From Streptomyces sp. Ru72 (GTDB taxonomy: Bacteria; Actinomycetota; Actinomycetes; Streptomycetales; Streptomycetaceae), in the NCBI RefSeq assembly GCF_002920635.1, contig NZ_PQSR01000013.1, positions 56,215-120,214 on the forward strand: a stretch of DNA of 64,000 nucleotides, given 5' to 3'. Positions 18,764 through 27,895 of this stretch are shown here, one piece after another (positions within the stretch are counted from its first letter, which is position 1; each line of letters opens with the position of its first letter). The notes below the pieces were generated by a model. It did not search any database. It was not told the origin of the DNA and saw nothing but the letters and a program-made list of their open reading frames with translations. The translations under genes were made by a program, and so were the position numbers.

Positions 18764-19543
18764 ATGACCTCCTTCGTGCTGCCCCATGACGTGCAAGGTG
18801 ACGGCCTCCACAAGGTGTTCGCGGTGCACGGCTGGTTCGGTGACCGGGGTGCCTACTCGGCGGTGGTGCCGGATCTCGATCGCGCCACCTTCACCTATGC
18901 CCTGGTCGACCTGCGTGGATACGGTGCCGCCAAGGACGCCCCTGGGGCGTTCGACACCGGTCAGGCGGCCGCAGACCTTCTCGAACTCGCCGACCGGCTG
19001 GGCTGGGAGCGGTTCTCGGTGGTCGGGCACTCCATGGGTGGCGCGGTCGCCCAGCGGCTGCTGGCCCTCGCGCCCGAACGCCTGCGCCGGATCGTCGGGG
19101 TCTCCCCCGTGCCCGCCTCCGGGCTGGCGATGCCCGCCGAGCAGTGGGAGCTGTTCACAGGTGCCGCGCACAAGCCGGAGAACCGGCGCGCCATCATCGA
19201 CTTCACCACCGGCGGCCGGCGCCCGGCCGCCTGGCTGGACCGGATGGTCGCCCGTTCGCTGGCGCACAGCGACCCCGAGGCGTTCCGGGCATGGCTGGAC
19301 TCGTGGGCCGGGGAGGACTTCCACGAGGAGGTCAAGGGTTCGGTGGTGCCCGCTCTGGCCATCGCGGGAGCACTCGACCCGGCGCTGACGGCCGACCTGC
19401 TGCGCGACACCTGGCTGCGCTGGTACCCGCACGGCTCGCTCCTCGAACTGCCCTCCGCGGGCCACTACGCGATGGACGAAACACCGCTCGACCTCATCCG
19501 GGCCGTGGAGGACTTCCTGCGTGCGGACGGCGCGGAAGCGTGA
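18764..19543 (+). CDS. Alpha/beta hydrolase
   Basis: 259 aa from ATG 18764. It has a complete alpha/beta-hydrolase triad: nucleophile Ser in VVGHSMGGAV, acid in IAGALDPAL and His in SAGHYAMDE. The oxyanion region VHGWFGDRGAY follows the first strand. There is no signal peptide, so it is cytoplasmic. Its TGA overlaps the GTG of the P450 gene, which makes translational coupling and a joint pathway likely. The pair is divergent from geosmin synthase; whether it acts on a terpenoid is only a guess from position. Confidence 0.88.
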   Translation: MTSFVLPHDVQGDGLHKVFAVHGWFGDRGAYSAVVPDLDRATFTYALVDLRGYGAAKDAPGAFDTGQAAADLLELADRLGWERFSVVGHSMGGAVAQRLLALAPERLRRIVGVSPVPASGLAMPAEQWELFTGAAHKPENRRAIIDFTTGGRRPAAWLDRMVARSLAHSDPEAFRAWLDSWAGEDFHEEVKGSVVPALAIAGALDPALTADLLRDTWLRWYPHGSLLELPSAGHYAMDETPLDLIRAVEDFLRADGAEA

Positions 19544-20805
19544 GCGTCGGCGAGAGCGCTCCACCCGTCCCCGACGTCTTCGACCCCCGCCGTTACGCCG
19601 AGGGAGTCCCCTACTGCGCCTACCGCACCCTCCGAGACCGCCACCCGGTCGCCTGGCAGGACGAACCGGAGGTGCTCGGCTGGCCGGCGGGGCCCGGTTT
19701 CTGGGCGGTGACCCGGCACGCGGACGTGGTGCGCGTGCTGAAGGACTCCGCGACGTTCTCCTCCTGGCTGGGCGCCACCCAGATCCGTGACCCGGACCCC
19801 GCCGACCTGCCGTTCATCCGCCGCATGATGCTCAACCAGGACGCGCCGGCGCACGGGCGGTTGCGGCGGCTGGTCAGCCGTGCCTTCACTCCGCGTCGTA
19901 TCGACCGCTTCACCGCCGTCGTCCGCCGACGCGCCCGGATGCTGTGCGCGAGCGCCCTCGACCGGGCCCGCGCGGGCGACGGCACGTGTGACGTCGTCTC
20001 CGCCATCACCGACGACTACGCCCTGCTCAACCTCGCCGACCTGCTCGGCGTGCCCGAGTCCGACCGGGCCCTGCTGCTGCACTGGACCCGTCGCGTGATC
20101 GGCTACCAGGATCCGGACGAGGCGGGCGAGCCGCTCCGCGACGCCGCGGGCCGGCCCGTCGACCCCCGCTCGCCGTCCGCGCTGCGGGACATGTTCGCGT
20201 ACGCCCGGCAACTGGCCGCCCACAAGCGAACCCACCCCGGCGACGACATCATGACCACTCTCGCCACCGACGCCGAACTCGCCGGCCCCGAGCTGGAGAT
20301 GTTCTTCTTCCTGCTGACCGTCGCAGGCAACGACACGGTGCGCAGCGCGGCACCCGGCGGCCTGCTCGCGCTCGCCGAGCACCCTGATGCGTATCAGCGG
20401 CTCCGTGCACAGCCCGGGCAGCTCAGCCTCTCCGTGGAGGAGCTGCTTCGCTGGCACCCGCCCGTGCTCAGCTTCCGGCGCACGGCCTCCCGTGACACGG
20501 AGCTGGCCGGGCGGCACATAAGGGCCGGGGACAAGGTGGTCGTCTTCCACGCCTCCGCCAACCGGGACGAGCGGGCCTTCGCCGCGCCCGACCGGCTCGA
20601 CCTGGCACGGACGCCGAACCCGCACGTCTCCTTCGGGGACGGTCCGCACGTCTGTCTCGGCGCGCACTTCGCCCGACTGCAACTGCGCGTGCTCTACCAG
20701 GAGGTGCTCGAGGCCCTGCCCGATCTTCGCCTGGCCGCCCCGCCCAGAAGGCTCGTCTCGAACTTCATCAACGGCATCAAGGCACTCTCTCTCCAGCTGA
20801 CTTGA
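19540..20805 (+). CDS. Cytochrome P450
   Basis: 421 aa from GTG 19540, which overlaps the hydrolase stop as GTGA. All P450 hallmarks are present: an AGNDTVR oxygen-activation motif, an ELLRW ExxR pair in the K helix, and the haem loop FGDGPHVCLGAHFAR with Cys372 as axial ligand. Segments such as SSWLGATQIRDPDP, MLNQDAPAHGRLRRLVS and SNFINGIKAL recall the CYP124/125/126 group, which oxidises methyl-branched lipids and sterols; that placement is tentative. No ferredoxin or reductase gene is adjacent. The stop is only four bases from the stop of the convergent DUF89 gene. Confidence 0.93.
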   Translation: MSVGESAPPVPDVFDPRRYAEGVPYCAYRTLRDRHPVAWQDEPEVLGWPAGPGFWAVTRHADVVRVLKDSATFSSWLGATQIRDPDPADLPFIRRMMLNQDAPAHGRLRRLVSRAFTPRRIDRFTAVVRRRARMLCASALDRARAGDGTCDVVSAITDDYALLNLADLLGVPESDRALLLHWTRRVIGYQDPDEAGEPLRDAAGRPVDPRSPSALRDMFAYARQLAAHKRTHPGDDIMTTLATDAELAGPELEMFFFLLTVAGNDTVRSAAPGGLLALAEHPDAYQRLRAQPGQLSLSVEELLRWHPPVLSFRRTASRDTELAGRHIRAGDKVVVFHASANRDERAFAAPDRLDLARTPNPHVSFGDGPHVCLGAHFARLQLRVLYQEVLEALPDLRLAAPPRRLVSNFINGIKALSLQLT

Positions 20806-20809
20806 AGGA

Positions 20810-21958
20810 TCAGGGTCTGACCTGGATCAGCGCGTGCGTGCCGCTCGTGCGCCAGCGCTGTTCCTCCGCGGCGACCAGCGCCGCCTCGGTCGCCGCGGTG
20901 AGGCCCACGATCACGTCCGACTTCAGGGTGCGCAGCGCCGCGACCGGGCCGGGGAAGTACGCCGTGGCGTCGGCGAACGGCGTCGTCGGCGGGTGGAGCC
21001 GGTCCCCCACCAGGCGGCGGTAGTTGAGGTCGCCCTTGAGGATCGTCAGGTCCGCCTCCGCGAACTGGGCGCGCAGGTCGTCGGGCATGTCGGCGTACGG
21101 CAGCGGGGCGCAGGAGAACGGGTGCGCCCGGACCTCCAGGCGCCCCTCGGCCAGAGCGGTCCACAGGCGCTCCCCGGCGGCCGCCGCCTCGCCCTGTGCG
21201 GCGGTGAGGCGGCGCACGGCGTCCACGACGTCGGCTGTGGTGGCGTCGGAGATGTAGTAGGGATACGCCTTGACGTGCAGCAGGGCCCGCCGTACCCGGC
21301 CCTGGCTCAGCAGGTGGTCCAGCAGGAGCAGGTCCGGGATCAGTTCCCGGCCCGCGTTGTCGGCGACCAGGCAGACCGTGTCGCAGGGCAGCAGGGACCA
21401 CAGCACGTCGCTGTCGTCGGCCACGAGCCCGGAAGCCGTCGTCGAGGCGTCGGGTGCGGACAGGCGGAAGCCGAGGTCCGCGCGGTTGCCCCAGAGCGAG
21501 CCGTGCAGCAGGGCCCGCGCCCGCGCGTCGGCAGGCTCGCCGGCCAGCCGGTCCAGGGCAGCCAGTTCCTCGTCGGTCTCCGCGGAGTCGAGTTCGGCGA
21601 GTTTGAAGGGGCGGAACGGGTCGATGCCCTGCCAGGGACCCGGGCCGAAGTAGCCGACCGCCTGGAGGAGGTGCCGGTAGAAGTAGCTCTCGGACCACAG
21701 GAAGGGCACCTCGAACCAGGACCGGCCCAGGTACTCCCGGGCGCCCCATTGCGCCCACCGCACGTCGTCCTCCGTGCCGAGGGGCTCGATGACGCCCTCG
21801 GTGGCGCTGGTCAGCAGCGCCTCCAGGGCGCGACGCCGGTCGGGTCCGTACGGGAAGGCGTCCAGCACCGCGCGGATCAGTGCGGGATGCCGTGCCGAGA
21901 GCACACCGTGCGGGAAGGAGCCCGGCTCGTCGGCGAGGATCACGGGGGCGTCAGGCAT
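20810..21958 (-). CDS. DUF89/ARMT1-type damage-control phosphatase-like protein
   Basis: 382 aa from ATG 21958, with GGAG nine bases before it; a GTG at 21964 is the other choice. The DUF89 signature is clear: VADNAGRELIPDLLLLDHLL, the AYPYYISDATTADV segment and ILKGDLNYRRLVGD hold the Asp, Asn and Lys residues that bind metal and phosphate. Characterised DUF89 members hydrolyse damaged sugar phosphates or related metabolites. It lies 14 bases after the zinc-ribbon membrane protein gene and is probably cotranscribed with it. Substrate cannot be read from the sequence. Confidence 0.85.
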   Translation of the reverse strand: MPDAPVILADEPGSFPHGVLSARHPALIRAVLDAFPYGPDRRRALEALLTSATEGVIEPLGTEDDVRWAQWGAREYLGRSWFEVPFLWSESYFYRHLLQAVGYFGPGPWQGIDPFRPFKLAELDSAETDEELAALDRLAGEPADARARALLHGSLWGNRADLGFRLSAPDASTTASGLVADDSDVLWSLLPCDTVCLVADNAGRELIPDLLLLDHLLSQGRVRRALLHVKAYPYYISDATTADVVDAVRRLTAAQGEAAAAGERLWTALAEGRLEVRAHPFSCAPLPYADMPDDLRAQFAEADLTILKGDLNYRRLVGDRLHPPTTPFADATAYFPGPVAALRTLKSDVIVGLTAATEAALVAAEEQRWRTSGTHALIQVRP

Positions 21959-21971
21959 GGTCACGGGCTCC

Positions 21972-22526
21972 TCAGGGGCCGGCGGGGATTCCGGGCGGCA
22001 GGTCCACGTCCGCGAACCGCTCCTCGAGCTGCTGGTCGTAGCCGGCCTCGGTCCACACCAACTTCTTGAACTGTTCCGGCGTCAGCAGACCCTGCCACGG
22101 AGTGCCGCCGGGGCAGAACACCGACGCGCACCCGGCACAGTGGTACGCCGGCCGCCACAGCGCCTCGGCGCGGGGCTCGCCGGCGGTGACGAAGGCGCGT
22201 TCGTGGGCCTCGCGACGGACCACGACGACCGTCCCGACCAGCAGCAGGACCGCGAGGAGCGATCCGCCTGCGGTGTAGAGCGGCTGGTGGTGGGCGACGC
22301 CGCCGTAGGCGAGGGCGGCACCTACGCCGGCCATCAGCATGCCCTCCAGGAAGTGCACACAGCTGTCGAACCGTGACGGCGCGTCCGGCGACCGCGCCAG
22401 CCGGTCGGCCAGGCCGTCGCGCATGGACGCGTGATCGGCGCAGGCCTCGGGGACCGCCCGCACGGCGGCCGAGCCGCAGCCCGGACATTTCACGCCAACC
22501 GCCCCTGGGGCGCTCTCCGTTGTCAT
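21972..22526 (-). CDS. Zinc-ribbon membrane protein of unknown function
   Basis: 184 aa. A CxxC (KCPGCGS) at about 14-17 and a second pair with CAGCASVFC at about 133-141 look like zinc-ribbon halves, separated by two membrane segments: GMLMAGVGAALAYGGVA and GGSLLAVLLLVGTVVVV. Both ribbons would then lie on the same side, probably the cytoplasm. The C-terminal part is acidic (EQFKKLVWTEAGYDQQLEERF). I do not know this family. It is upstream of and close to the DUF89 gene. Promoter probably lies in the gap before the divergent LPMO gene. Confidence 0.75.
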   Translation of the reverse strand: MTTESAPGAVGVKCPGCGSAAVRAVPEACADHASMRDGLADRLARSPDAPSRFDSCVHFLEGMLMAGVGAALAYGGVAHHQPLYTAGGSLLAVLLLVGTVVVVRREAHERAFVTAGEPRAEALWRPAYHCAGCASVFCPGGTPWQGLLTPEQFKKLVWTEAGYDQQLEERFADVDLPPGIPAGP

Positions 22527-22675
22527 GCGCCTACGCTAACCGGCGCTTCCGCCCTCCCCCGGGGCGCCGGTCGAGCCGTCGCGCGGCGCCGCAGGTCTGA
22601 ACAGGCGCCGTCGTATCCCCGTACTCCTCGATGCGCACCTCGCCCGCCGGACCCCGACGCGCCTGGAGACACCGG

Positions 22676-23572
22676 ATGCCCGCTCACCGCACCGTCACCG
22701 CGGCCGCTCTCGCCGTGGCCGCCACGCTGCTGCCCGCGACCCCGGCCCTCGCCCACGGCGCGCCCACGGATCCGGTCAGCCGGGTGGTCGCGTGCTCACC
22801 GGAGGGCGGCGAACGGGCGCGGACCGCCGCGTGCCGGGCGGCGGTCGCGGCGAACGGCGCCCCGTTCACCGCCTGGGACAACCTGCGGGTGGCGGACGTG
22901 AACGGCAGGGACCGGCAGCTGATCCCCGACGGCCGGCTGTGCAGCGGAGGGCTGCCGGCGTACAAGGGCCTGGACCTGGCGCGCTCCGACTGGCCGTCGA
23001 CCCGGCTCACACCCGGTGCGACGCTGACGATGACGTACAGCTCGACCATCGCGCACACAGGCACGTTCAAACTGTTCCTGACCGTACGCGGCTACGACCC
23101 CACAAAGCCGCTGACCTGGTCGGACCTTCCGGCAAAGCCGTTCGCGGAAGTCACGGACCCGCCACTGCGGAACGGCGCCTACCGGATCAGGGCGACGCTT
23201 CCGGCGGACCGCTCGGGGCACCACGTCCTGTACACGATCTGGCAGAACTCCAGCACGACGGACACCTACTACTCGTGCTCCGACGTGGTGTTCGCCACCT
23301 CCGGCGCTTCGGGCGCCGGCACGGCCAAGGGCAGGCCGAGCGGCACGCCGGCTCCGTCGCCCAGCGCCCCCGCGGCCACCGTACCCAGTGCTCGGGCGAC
23401 CGCCGCTCCCGGTGACCCGGCCACGACCGTGCCCGGCACCCCGGCCGCGGCCACCGCGCCCCGCAAGGACCGTGGCCCCTCGGTGCCGCTGCCGGCGGGT
23501 GGCGCCGCGGCGGCGGTCGCGCTGGTCGTGGGGGGCGCCGCTCTCGCCGTGCTGCGCCGCAGGCGTGGCTGA
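22676..23572 (+). CDS. AA10 LPMO-like protein with C-terminal membrane anchor
   Basis: 298 aa from ATG 22676, which has GGAGAC five bases before it; ATG 22631 is in frame without one. A signal peptide ends at PALA, so the mature chain begins with His (HGAPTDPVSR), as lytic polysaccharide monooxygenases require. The second copper His is in SSTIAHTGTFKLFL. WDNLRVADVNGRD, LCSGGLPAYKGLDLARSDWP and YYSCSDVVF are AA10-like. A Pro/Ala/Thr-rich linker (about 215-265) leads to a hydrophobic helix and RRRRG. There is no LPxTG, so the tail is probably a plain membrane anchor. Its substrate, or a copper-handling role, is open. Confidence 0.8.
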   Translation: MPAHRTVTAAALAVAATLLPATPALAHGAPTDPVSRVVACSPEGGERARTAACRAAVAANGAPFTAWDNLRVADVNGRDRQLIPDGRLCSGGLPAYKGLDLARSDWPSTRLTPGATLTMTYSSTIAHTGTFKLFLTVRGYDPTKPLTWSDLPAKPFAEVTDPPLRNGAYRIRATLPADRSGHHVLYTIWQNSSTTDTYYSCSDVVFATSGASGAGTAKGRPSGTPAPSPSAPAATVPSARATAAPGDPATTVPGTPAAATAPRKDRGPSVPLPAGGAAAAVALVVGGAALAVLRRRRG

Positions 23573-23573
23573 G

Positions 23574-23611
23574 ACGGCCGCCCCGGTCCCGCCGGAGACC
23601 GGGGCGGCCGT
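23574..23611 (+). terminator. Perfect 15-bp hairpin after the LPMO-like gene
   Basis: ACGGCCGCCCCGGTC (23574-23588) and GACCGGGGCGGCCGT (23597-23611) are exact reverse complements around an 8-base loop, two bases after the stop. It lies between convergent genes and may act in both directions. Confidence 0.8.
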
Positions 23612-23624
23612 AGGCCGTGGGCCG

Positions 23625-24506
<882 letters not shown>

Positions 24507-24758
24507 TCACCACACGCCCCGGAAGGCGGGGCCGGGAGGGCGACGTGCGCCGTGCGACGGATCCGGCGCCACGGATCCGCGGAAAACACGGGATGTTGTA
24601 GACCTGATCAGTCGTCAACGTCAATACACCACACACAAGTTGGAGTGTCGACCCGCGAGGCGCAGGCCGCAGCAATACACCGCCGGGCGCTTCGGCCTCG
24701 CCGGCCACCCGGCCGATCACCGGCGCCACACAATCAGCACGCTTCTGCCACAACTCCC

Positions 24759-24788
24759 TTGACCCCTGGGTGTAACCCCCGGTAACTT
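24759..24788 (+). promoter_or_regulatory. Possible vegetative promoter for DUF6230
   Basis: TTGACC (24759-24764) and TAACTT (24783-24788) are spaced 18 bases apart, about 140 bases before the DUF6230 start. The -35 hexamer fits the HrdB consensus well, the -10 only partly. Confidence 0.35.
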
Positions 24789-24928
24789 CCTTGGTGGCCA
24801 CTGCCGCACCACGAGCAAGCCCTTGCACACGCCGGGAGGTGTGAGGAGGCGTGCGCGGCAGCCGCTGTCCGCGCCAGGACACCGTGCCAGTGAAGCCCTA
24901 CTCGCATTGACCATGCCCAGGAGCAGAC

Positions 24929-25612
24929 ATGGCCTCGTCCTCGGACGTCACGGCGTCCCCCGGTTCCACCCCCGAGCCCCCGGAAAGCGGTTCCGCCGCC
25001 GAGGGGTCCCCCGCACGACGCGGACGGGTCCGCCTGCGCCGCGCCGCGGTGATGGCGGTGCCTGCCACCGCGATCGCCGCGGGACTCGCGATCATGACCG
25101 CCCAGGGAGCACTGGGCGTGCAGTTCGCGATCTCCGGCATGGCCTTCACGGTCACCGCCACCGACCTGAACGGCACCGGCTTCGAGCAGTTCGGCGGCCT
25201 CGACACGCTGGACAAGGACAACCCGCTGAGAGAGACCGTCGGTGACGAGGTGGCGGTCGTCACCTCCGTGATCAAGAACGCGACGCTCACCAAGCTGTGC
25301 CAGAGCGTCGACCTCGGCGGCTCATATCTGAAGATCACCGCGGGCGGCGGCAAGGACAAGGTCGTCGCCAGCGATCTGACCACCGACTCGACCCAGCTGA
25401 CCGGTGACGCCGACTTCACCAACATCGAGATCGGCAACGACGCCGGCACGCTGAACAAGGCAGGGGTGAAGGGCCCCCACGGTGTCTTCAGCCAGCAGTC
25501 CGACACCGTGCACATCGCCAACCTGCGGCAGACCAACTACGCCACCACGGCGGGCACCTTCAAGCTCCCGGGGCTCAAGCTCAGCTTCAGCGACTCGGAC
25601 TGCCCCTCATGA
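24929..25612 (+). CDS. DUF6230 family protein
   Basis: 227 aa. A Ser/Pro/Glu-rich cytoplasmic head (1-30) and an Arg cluster (RRGRVRLRR) precede one membrane segment (VMAVPATAIAAGLAIMTAQG). The outer part, about 160 residues, is rich in Asp, Thr, Gly and Val with few aromatic residues and probably a beta structure (FAISGMAFTVTATDLNGTGF). This layout is that of DUF6230. The ATG of the DUF6114 gene overlaps its stop (ATGA), and the two families are commonly paired in actinomycetes. No function is known to me; an envelope role is plausible. Confidence 0.85.
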   Translation: MASSSDVTASPGSTPEPPESGSAAEGSPARRGRVRLRRAAVMAVPATAIAAGLAIMTAQGALGVQFAISGMAFTVTATDLNGTGFEQFGGLDTLDKDNPLRETVGDEVAVVTSVIKNATLTKLCQSVDLGGSYLKITAGGGKDKVVASDLTTDSTQLTGDADFTNIEIGNDAGTLNKAGVKGPHGVFSQQSDTVHIANLRQTNYATTAGTFKLPGLKLSFSDSDCPS

Positions 25613-26028
25613 CGAGCGGGCCGAGGGCCGCCTTCCGGCGATGGCGGGCGAACCGGCCCTTCTGGGGCGGGCTGCTGCTCGCCCTGGGCGGGGCGGAGAT
25701 CCTCCTCACCGAGAAGGCGTCGCTGAAGGTGGTCATGCACATCGGCATGCAGGGCCTCGCGGGGTACCTGCTGCCGACCGTGATGGTGCTGGCCGGTCTG
25801 CTGATCCTCTTCAACCCAACCCAGCGCCTGTTCTACTCGCTCATCGGCATCCTGACGTCGCTGGGCACCTGGCTCACGTCCAACCTGGGCGGTTTCCTGA
25901 TCGGCCTGCTGCTGGGCGCGGTGGGCAGCTCTCTGGCCTTCGGCTGGCTGCCGGACCAGGAACCGCGCAAGGGCGTGCTGCGCCGTCGTCGCGATCAGGC
26001 CCCCACCGCCGGCTCGGCCGTGTCCTGA
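25609..26028 (+). CDS. DUF6114 family membrane protein
   Basis: 139 aa. Four hydrophobic segments can be read: PFWGGLLLALGGAEILL, MQGLAGYLLPTVMVLAGLLILF, RLFYSLIGILTSLGTWL and LGGFLIGLLLGAVGSSLAFGW, with a basic C-terminal tail (RRRRDQ). The N-terminal RAAFRRWRANRPFWGG is typical of DUF6114. It starts within the stop of DUF6230, so the two proteins are probably made in fixed ratio and may form a membrane complex. Function unknown. Confidence 0.85.
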   Translation: MTSGPRAAFRRWRANRPFWGGLLLALGGAEILLTEKASLKVVMHIGMQGLAGYLLPTVMVLAGLLILFNPTQRLFYSLIGILTSLGTWLTSNLGGFLIGLLLGAVGSSLAFGWLPDQEPRKGVLRRRRDQAPTAGSAVS

Positions 26029-26039
26029 CCCCTCGCGCC

Positions 26040-26109
26040 CCTCGGCGGGCGGACGGTCGCCCCGATCCCACACCAAGCGGGGTTCCCCTCCCGATCCCGC
26101 CCGCCGAGG
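26040..26109. terminator. Bidirectional terminator between DUF6114 and VOC genes
   Basis: CCTCGGCGGGCG (26040-26051) and CGCCCGCCGAGG (26098-26109) are a perfect 12-bp inverted repeat. The 46-base interior can fold again on CCCCG and CGGGG. It sits between convergent stops at 26028 and 26148. Confidence 0.6.
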
Positions 26110-26147
26110 CCGTACCGCGAACGGGCGTCCGAGCGCCGCCGGCGGGC

Positions 26148-26978
26148 TCAGCGTTCCCGCTGCCTCGCGGTCACCGTGAAGCGTGCGCCGTCCGGGTCGG
26201 CCAGCACCGCCTCGCCCGCGCCCTCCTCCCACTGCAGCACGGACCCGCCGTGCGCGCGGGCCGCCAGGACGCAGGCGGTGACGTCGTCGACCGTGAAGTG
26301 GATCTGCCAGTGCGGCCGGATCGTGGGATCGGGCGCCGCCTCCACCGCTCCCGAGTGGATCCGCGCGACCACCACTCCGCTGCTGCGCAGCACGACCTCG
26401 TCACCGTCGTAGTGCACCTCGCAGCAGCCGGGGCGCGCGGCGGCCCACTCCAGGACCTCGCCGTAGAAGATGGCGGCGTCGAAGGCGTCGCGCGTGTGCA
26501 GCCTTATGAAGGTGGGGGCGGCGGCCCGCCACTCCACCCAGTCCGTGATGAGCGGACCCTCCCAGATGCCGAACACGGCCCCGTCACGGTCCGCGAGCAG
26601 GGCCGCCCGGCCCGGCGGGAGAGCGAGCGGTCCCACGGCCGTCGTCCCGCCGCGCTCCCGGCAGCGGGCCGCGGCGTCGTCGGCGCTGTCGACCGCGAAG
26701 TACACGGTCCAGGCCACGGCCATCTGCCACATCGAGGCGACGGCGGCGATCCCGGCGACGGGCACCCCGTCCGCGAGCGCCACCCGGAACCGGTCGCCGA
26801 GGCTGTTGGGCCGCCACTTCCAGCCGAAGACGGCCTGGTAGAACTCCTCCGCGCCCTCCAGGTCGCGGGTGGCCAGACTCACCCAGCACGGTGCGCCGAA
26901 CACCGAGTGACTGGTTACTTCCCCCTTGCCACGTGTCTCGTTCTTCTCCATGACCACACCGCCCGGTACGTTTTCCAC
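26148..26978 (-). CDS. Two-domain VOC (glyoxalase-fold) protein
   Basis: 276 aa from GTG 26978, which has AAGG seven bases upstream; ATG 26951 (MEKNETRGKG) is the main alternative. Two tandem VOC repeats: the first (about 30-140) contains GAPCWVSLATRDLEGAEEFYQAVFGWKW and ends DRDGAVFGIWEG; the second (about 150-270) contains FIRLHTRDAFDAAIFYGEVLEW and IHFTVDDVTACV, ending LADPDGARFTV. Members include CFP-30B-like hydrolases, dioxygenases and resistance proteins. Metal ligands are not obvious in both halves. Role unknown. One copy of a diverged repeat with an inverted repeat lies just upstream. Confidence 0.85.
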   Translation of the reverse strand: MENVPGGVVMEKNETRGKGEVTSHSVFGAPCWVSLATRDLEGAEEFYQAVFGWKWRPNSLGDRFRVALADGVPVAGIAAVASMWQMAVAWTVYFAVDSADDAAARCRERGGTTAVGPLALPPGRAALLADRDGAVFGIWEGPLITDWVEWRAAAPTFIRLHTRDAFDAAIFYGEVLEWAAARPGCCEVHYDGDEVVLRSSGVVVARIHSGAVEAAPDPTIRPHWQIHFTVDDVTACVLAARAHGGSVLQWEEGAGEAVLADPDGARFTVTARQRER

Positions 26979-26984
26979 GACTCC

Positions 26985-27076
26985 GCCTTCGGGGCGCCTG
27001 AGCCGGCGCCGAGCGGCCGACCGTGCTCAGCCCTGCGGGCCTGCGCGCGCTCGACCGCTCGCCTCCGGTGCACCCC
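26985..27076 (-). repeat. Diverged direct repeat, copy A, with internal hairpin
   Basis: This stretch aligns along its length with 27794-27890, with scattered substitutions and one short gap. It contains an imperfect inverted repeat (27003-27018 with 27053-27068). It ends a few bases before the start codon of the VOC gene, so it covers that gene's leader. Confidence 0.6.
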
Positions 27077-27252
27077 GCGGCTCGTCCGAGGGGAGGCGCC
27101 GGGCACCTACTGCATCGTTCGCTGAGGACCTCCGGGTACCCCGATCGCACCTTTGCAAGGATGCGCCACCGAGCGCCGGGTTTCATCCCGAGACGGGGCC
27201 GGGGCCTGTCTTTCGGATCAGCTCGGCGTCACGGGTCCTGGCAGACAGACCC

Positions 27253-27288
27253 TGGGCGCCTGAGGCCCGGAACCGCCTCAGGCGCCCA
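27253..27288 (-). terminator. Perfect 14-bp hairpin at the end of the gene 27278-27790
   Basis: TGGGCGCCTGAGGC (27253-27266) and GCCTCAGGCGCCCA (27275-27288) pair perfectly around an 8-base loop. The stop codon of the gene lies inside one arm. Confidence 0.75.
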
Positions 27289-27790
27289 CACCCAGCGACC
27301 AGTGCGGGGTGCTGCCGGCCAGGCGGCAGGCGAGGAAGTACAGCGGGATGGGGGGCGTGTACGGAGAGTCACCGTCCGGTCGGTGGATCAGCCGGGGCCG
27401 ACCCGGGCGGGGGCCGCTCCAGGAGGGGTCACGGTGGTGTGCGTCCGCCGCCGCGCCCGGTCCCACGCGCGCGTCGACGGCGTAGCTCGTCGTCGGTGGC
27501 CAGGTGACTCCGATGTCGGAGCCCGCGGGAACGATCCACCACCAGCGCAGGTCGTCGGCGAAGACGCAGCCGACGCGGGGCAGGCACTTCGTGATCCGTT
27601 CGCCGTGGCGCGCGGGGATGCCCACGGCGTCGTACCCGAGAGCGGCGGTCAGCTCCTCGGGCAGGCACAGGCGGTCGGGCTGCTCGGACAGGAGGGACGG
27701 GGCCGTGGACGGAGACGCGGAGGGAGTCGGATGGGACAGCGGGTCGAAGACGTGCGGTCGTTCCATGCGATGCGGATCCTTGTTGATCAT
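27278..27790 (-). CDS. Hypothetical protein near the WhiJ-like locus
   Basis: 170 aa from ATG 27790 (MINKDPHRMERPHVF) with GGAGG three bases before it; an ATG at 27769 with AAGGA at better spacing is also possible. The protein has no membrane segment. A Ser/Pro-rich head (about 18-35) precedes a compact part with GYDAVGIPARHGERITKCLPRVGCVFADDLRWWWIVPAG. I recognise no family. It lies downstream of the ATP-binding anti-sigma-like gene, separated by repeat copy B, and ends in a strong hairpin. Confidence 0.65.
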   Translation of the reverse strand: MINKDPHRMERPHVFDPLSHPTPSASPSTAPSLLSEQPDRLCLPEELTAALGYDAVGIPARHGERITKCLPRVGCVFADDLRWWWIVPAGSDIGVTWPPTTSYAVDARVGPGAAADAHHRDPSWSGPRPGRPRLIHRPDGDSPYTPPIPLYFLACRLAGSTPHWSLGVGA

Positions 27791-27793
27791 TTG

Positions 27794-27890
27794 CCTCCGG
27801 GGCACCTGAGCCGGTGCTGAGAGGCGACCGGGCTCAGCCCTCCGTCGCCGGGCCTGCGCGCGATCGGCCTCTCGGCACCGGCGCGCCCCT
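27794..27890 (-). repeat. Diverged direct repeat, copy B, with internal hairpin
   Basis: Second copy of the sequence at 26985-27076. It fills the gap between the ATP-binding protein gene and the next gene and includes the latter's GGAGG. The inverted repeat GCCGGTGCTGAGAGGC (27811-27826) with GCCTCTCGGCACCGGC (27868-27883) pairs at 15 of 16 positions, with one G-T. Confidence 0.65.
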
Positions 27891-27895
27891 TCGGC

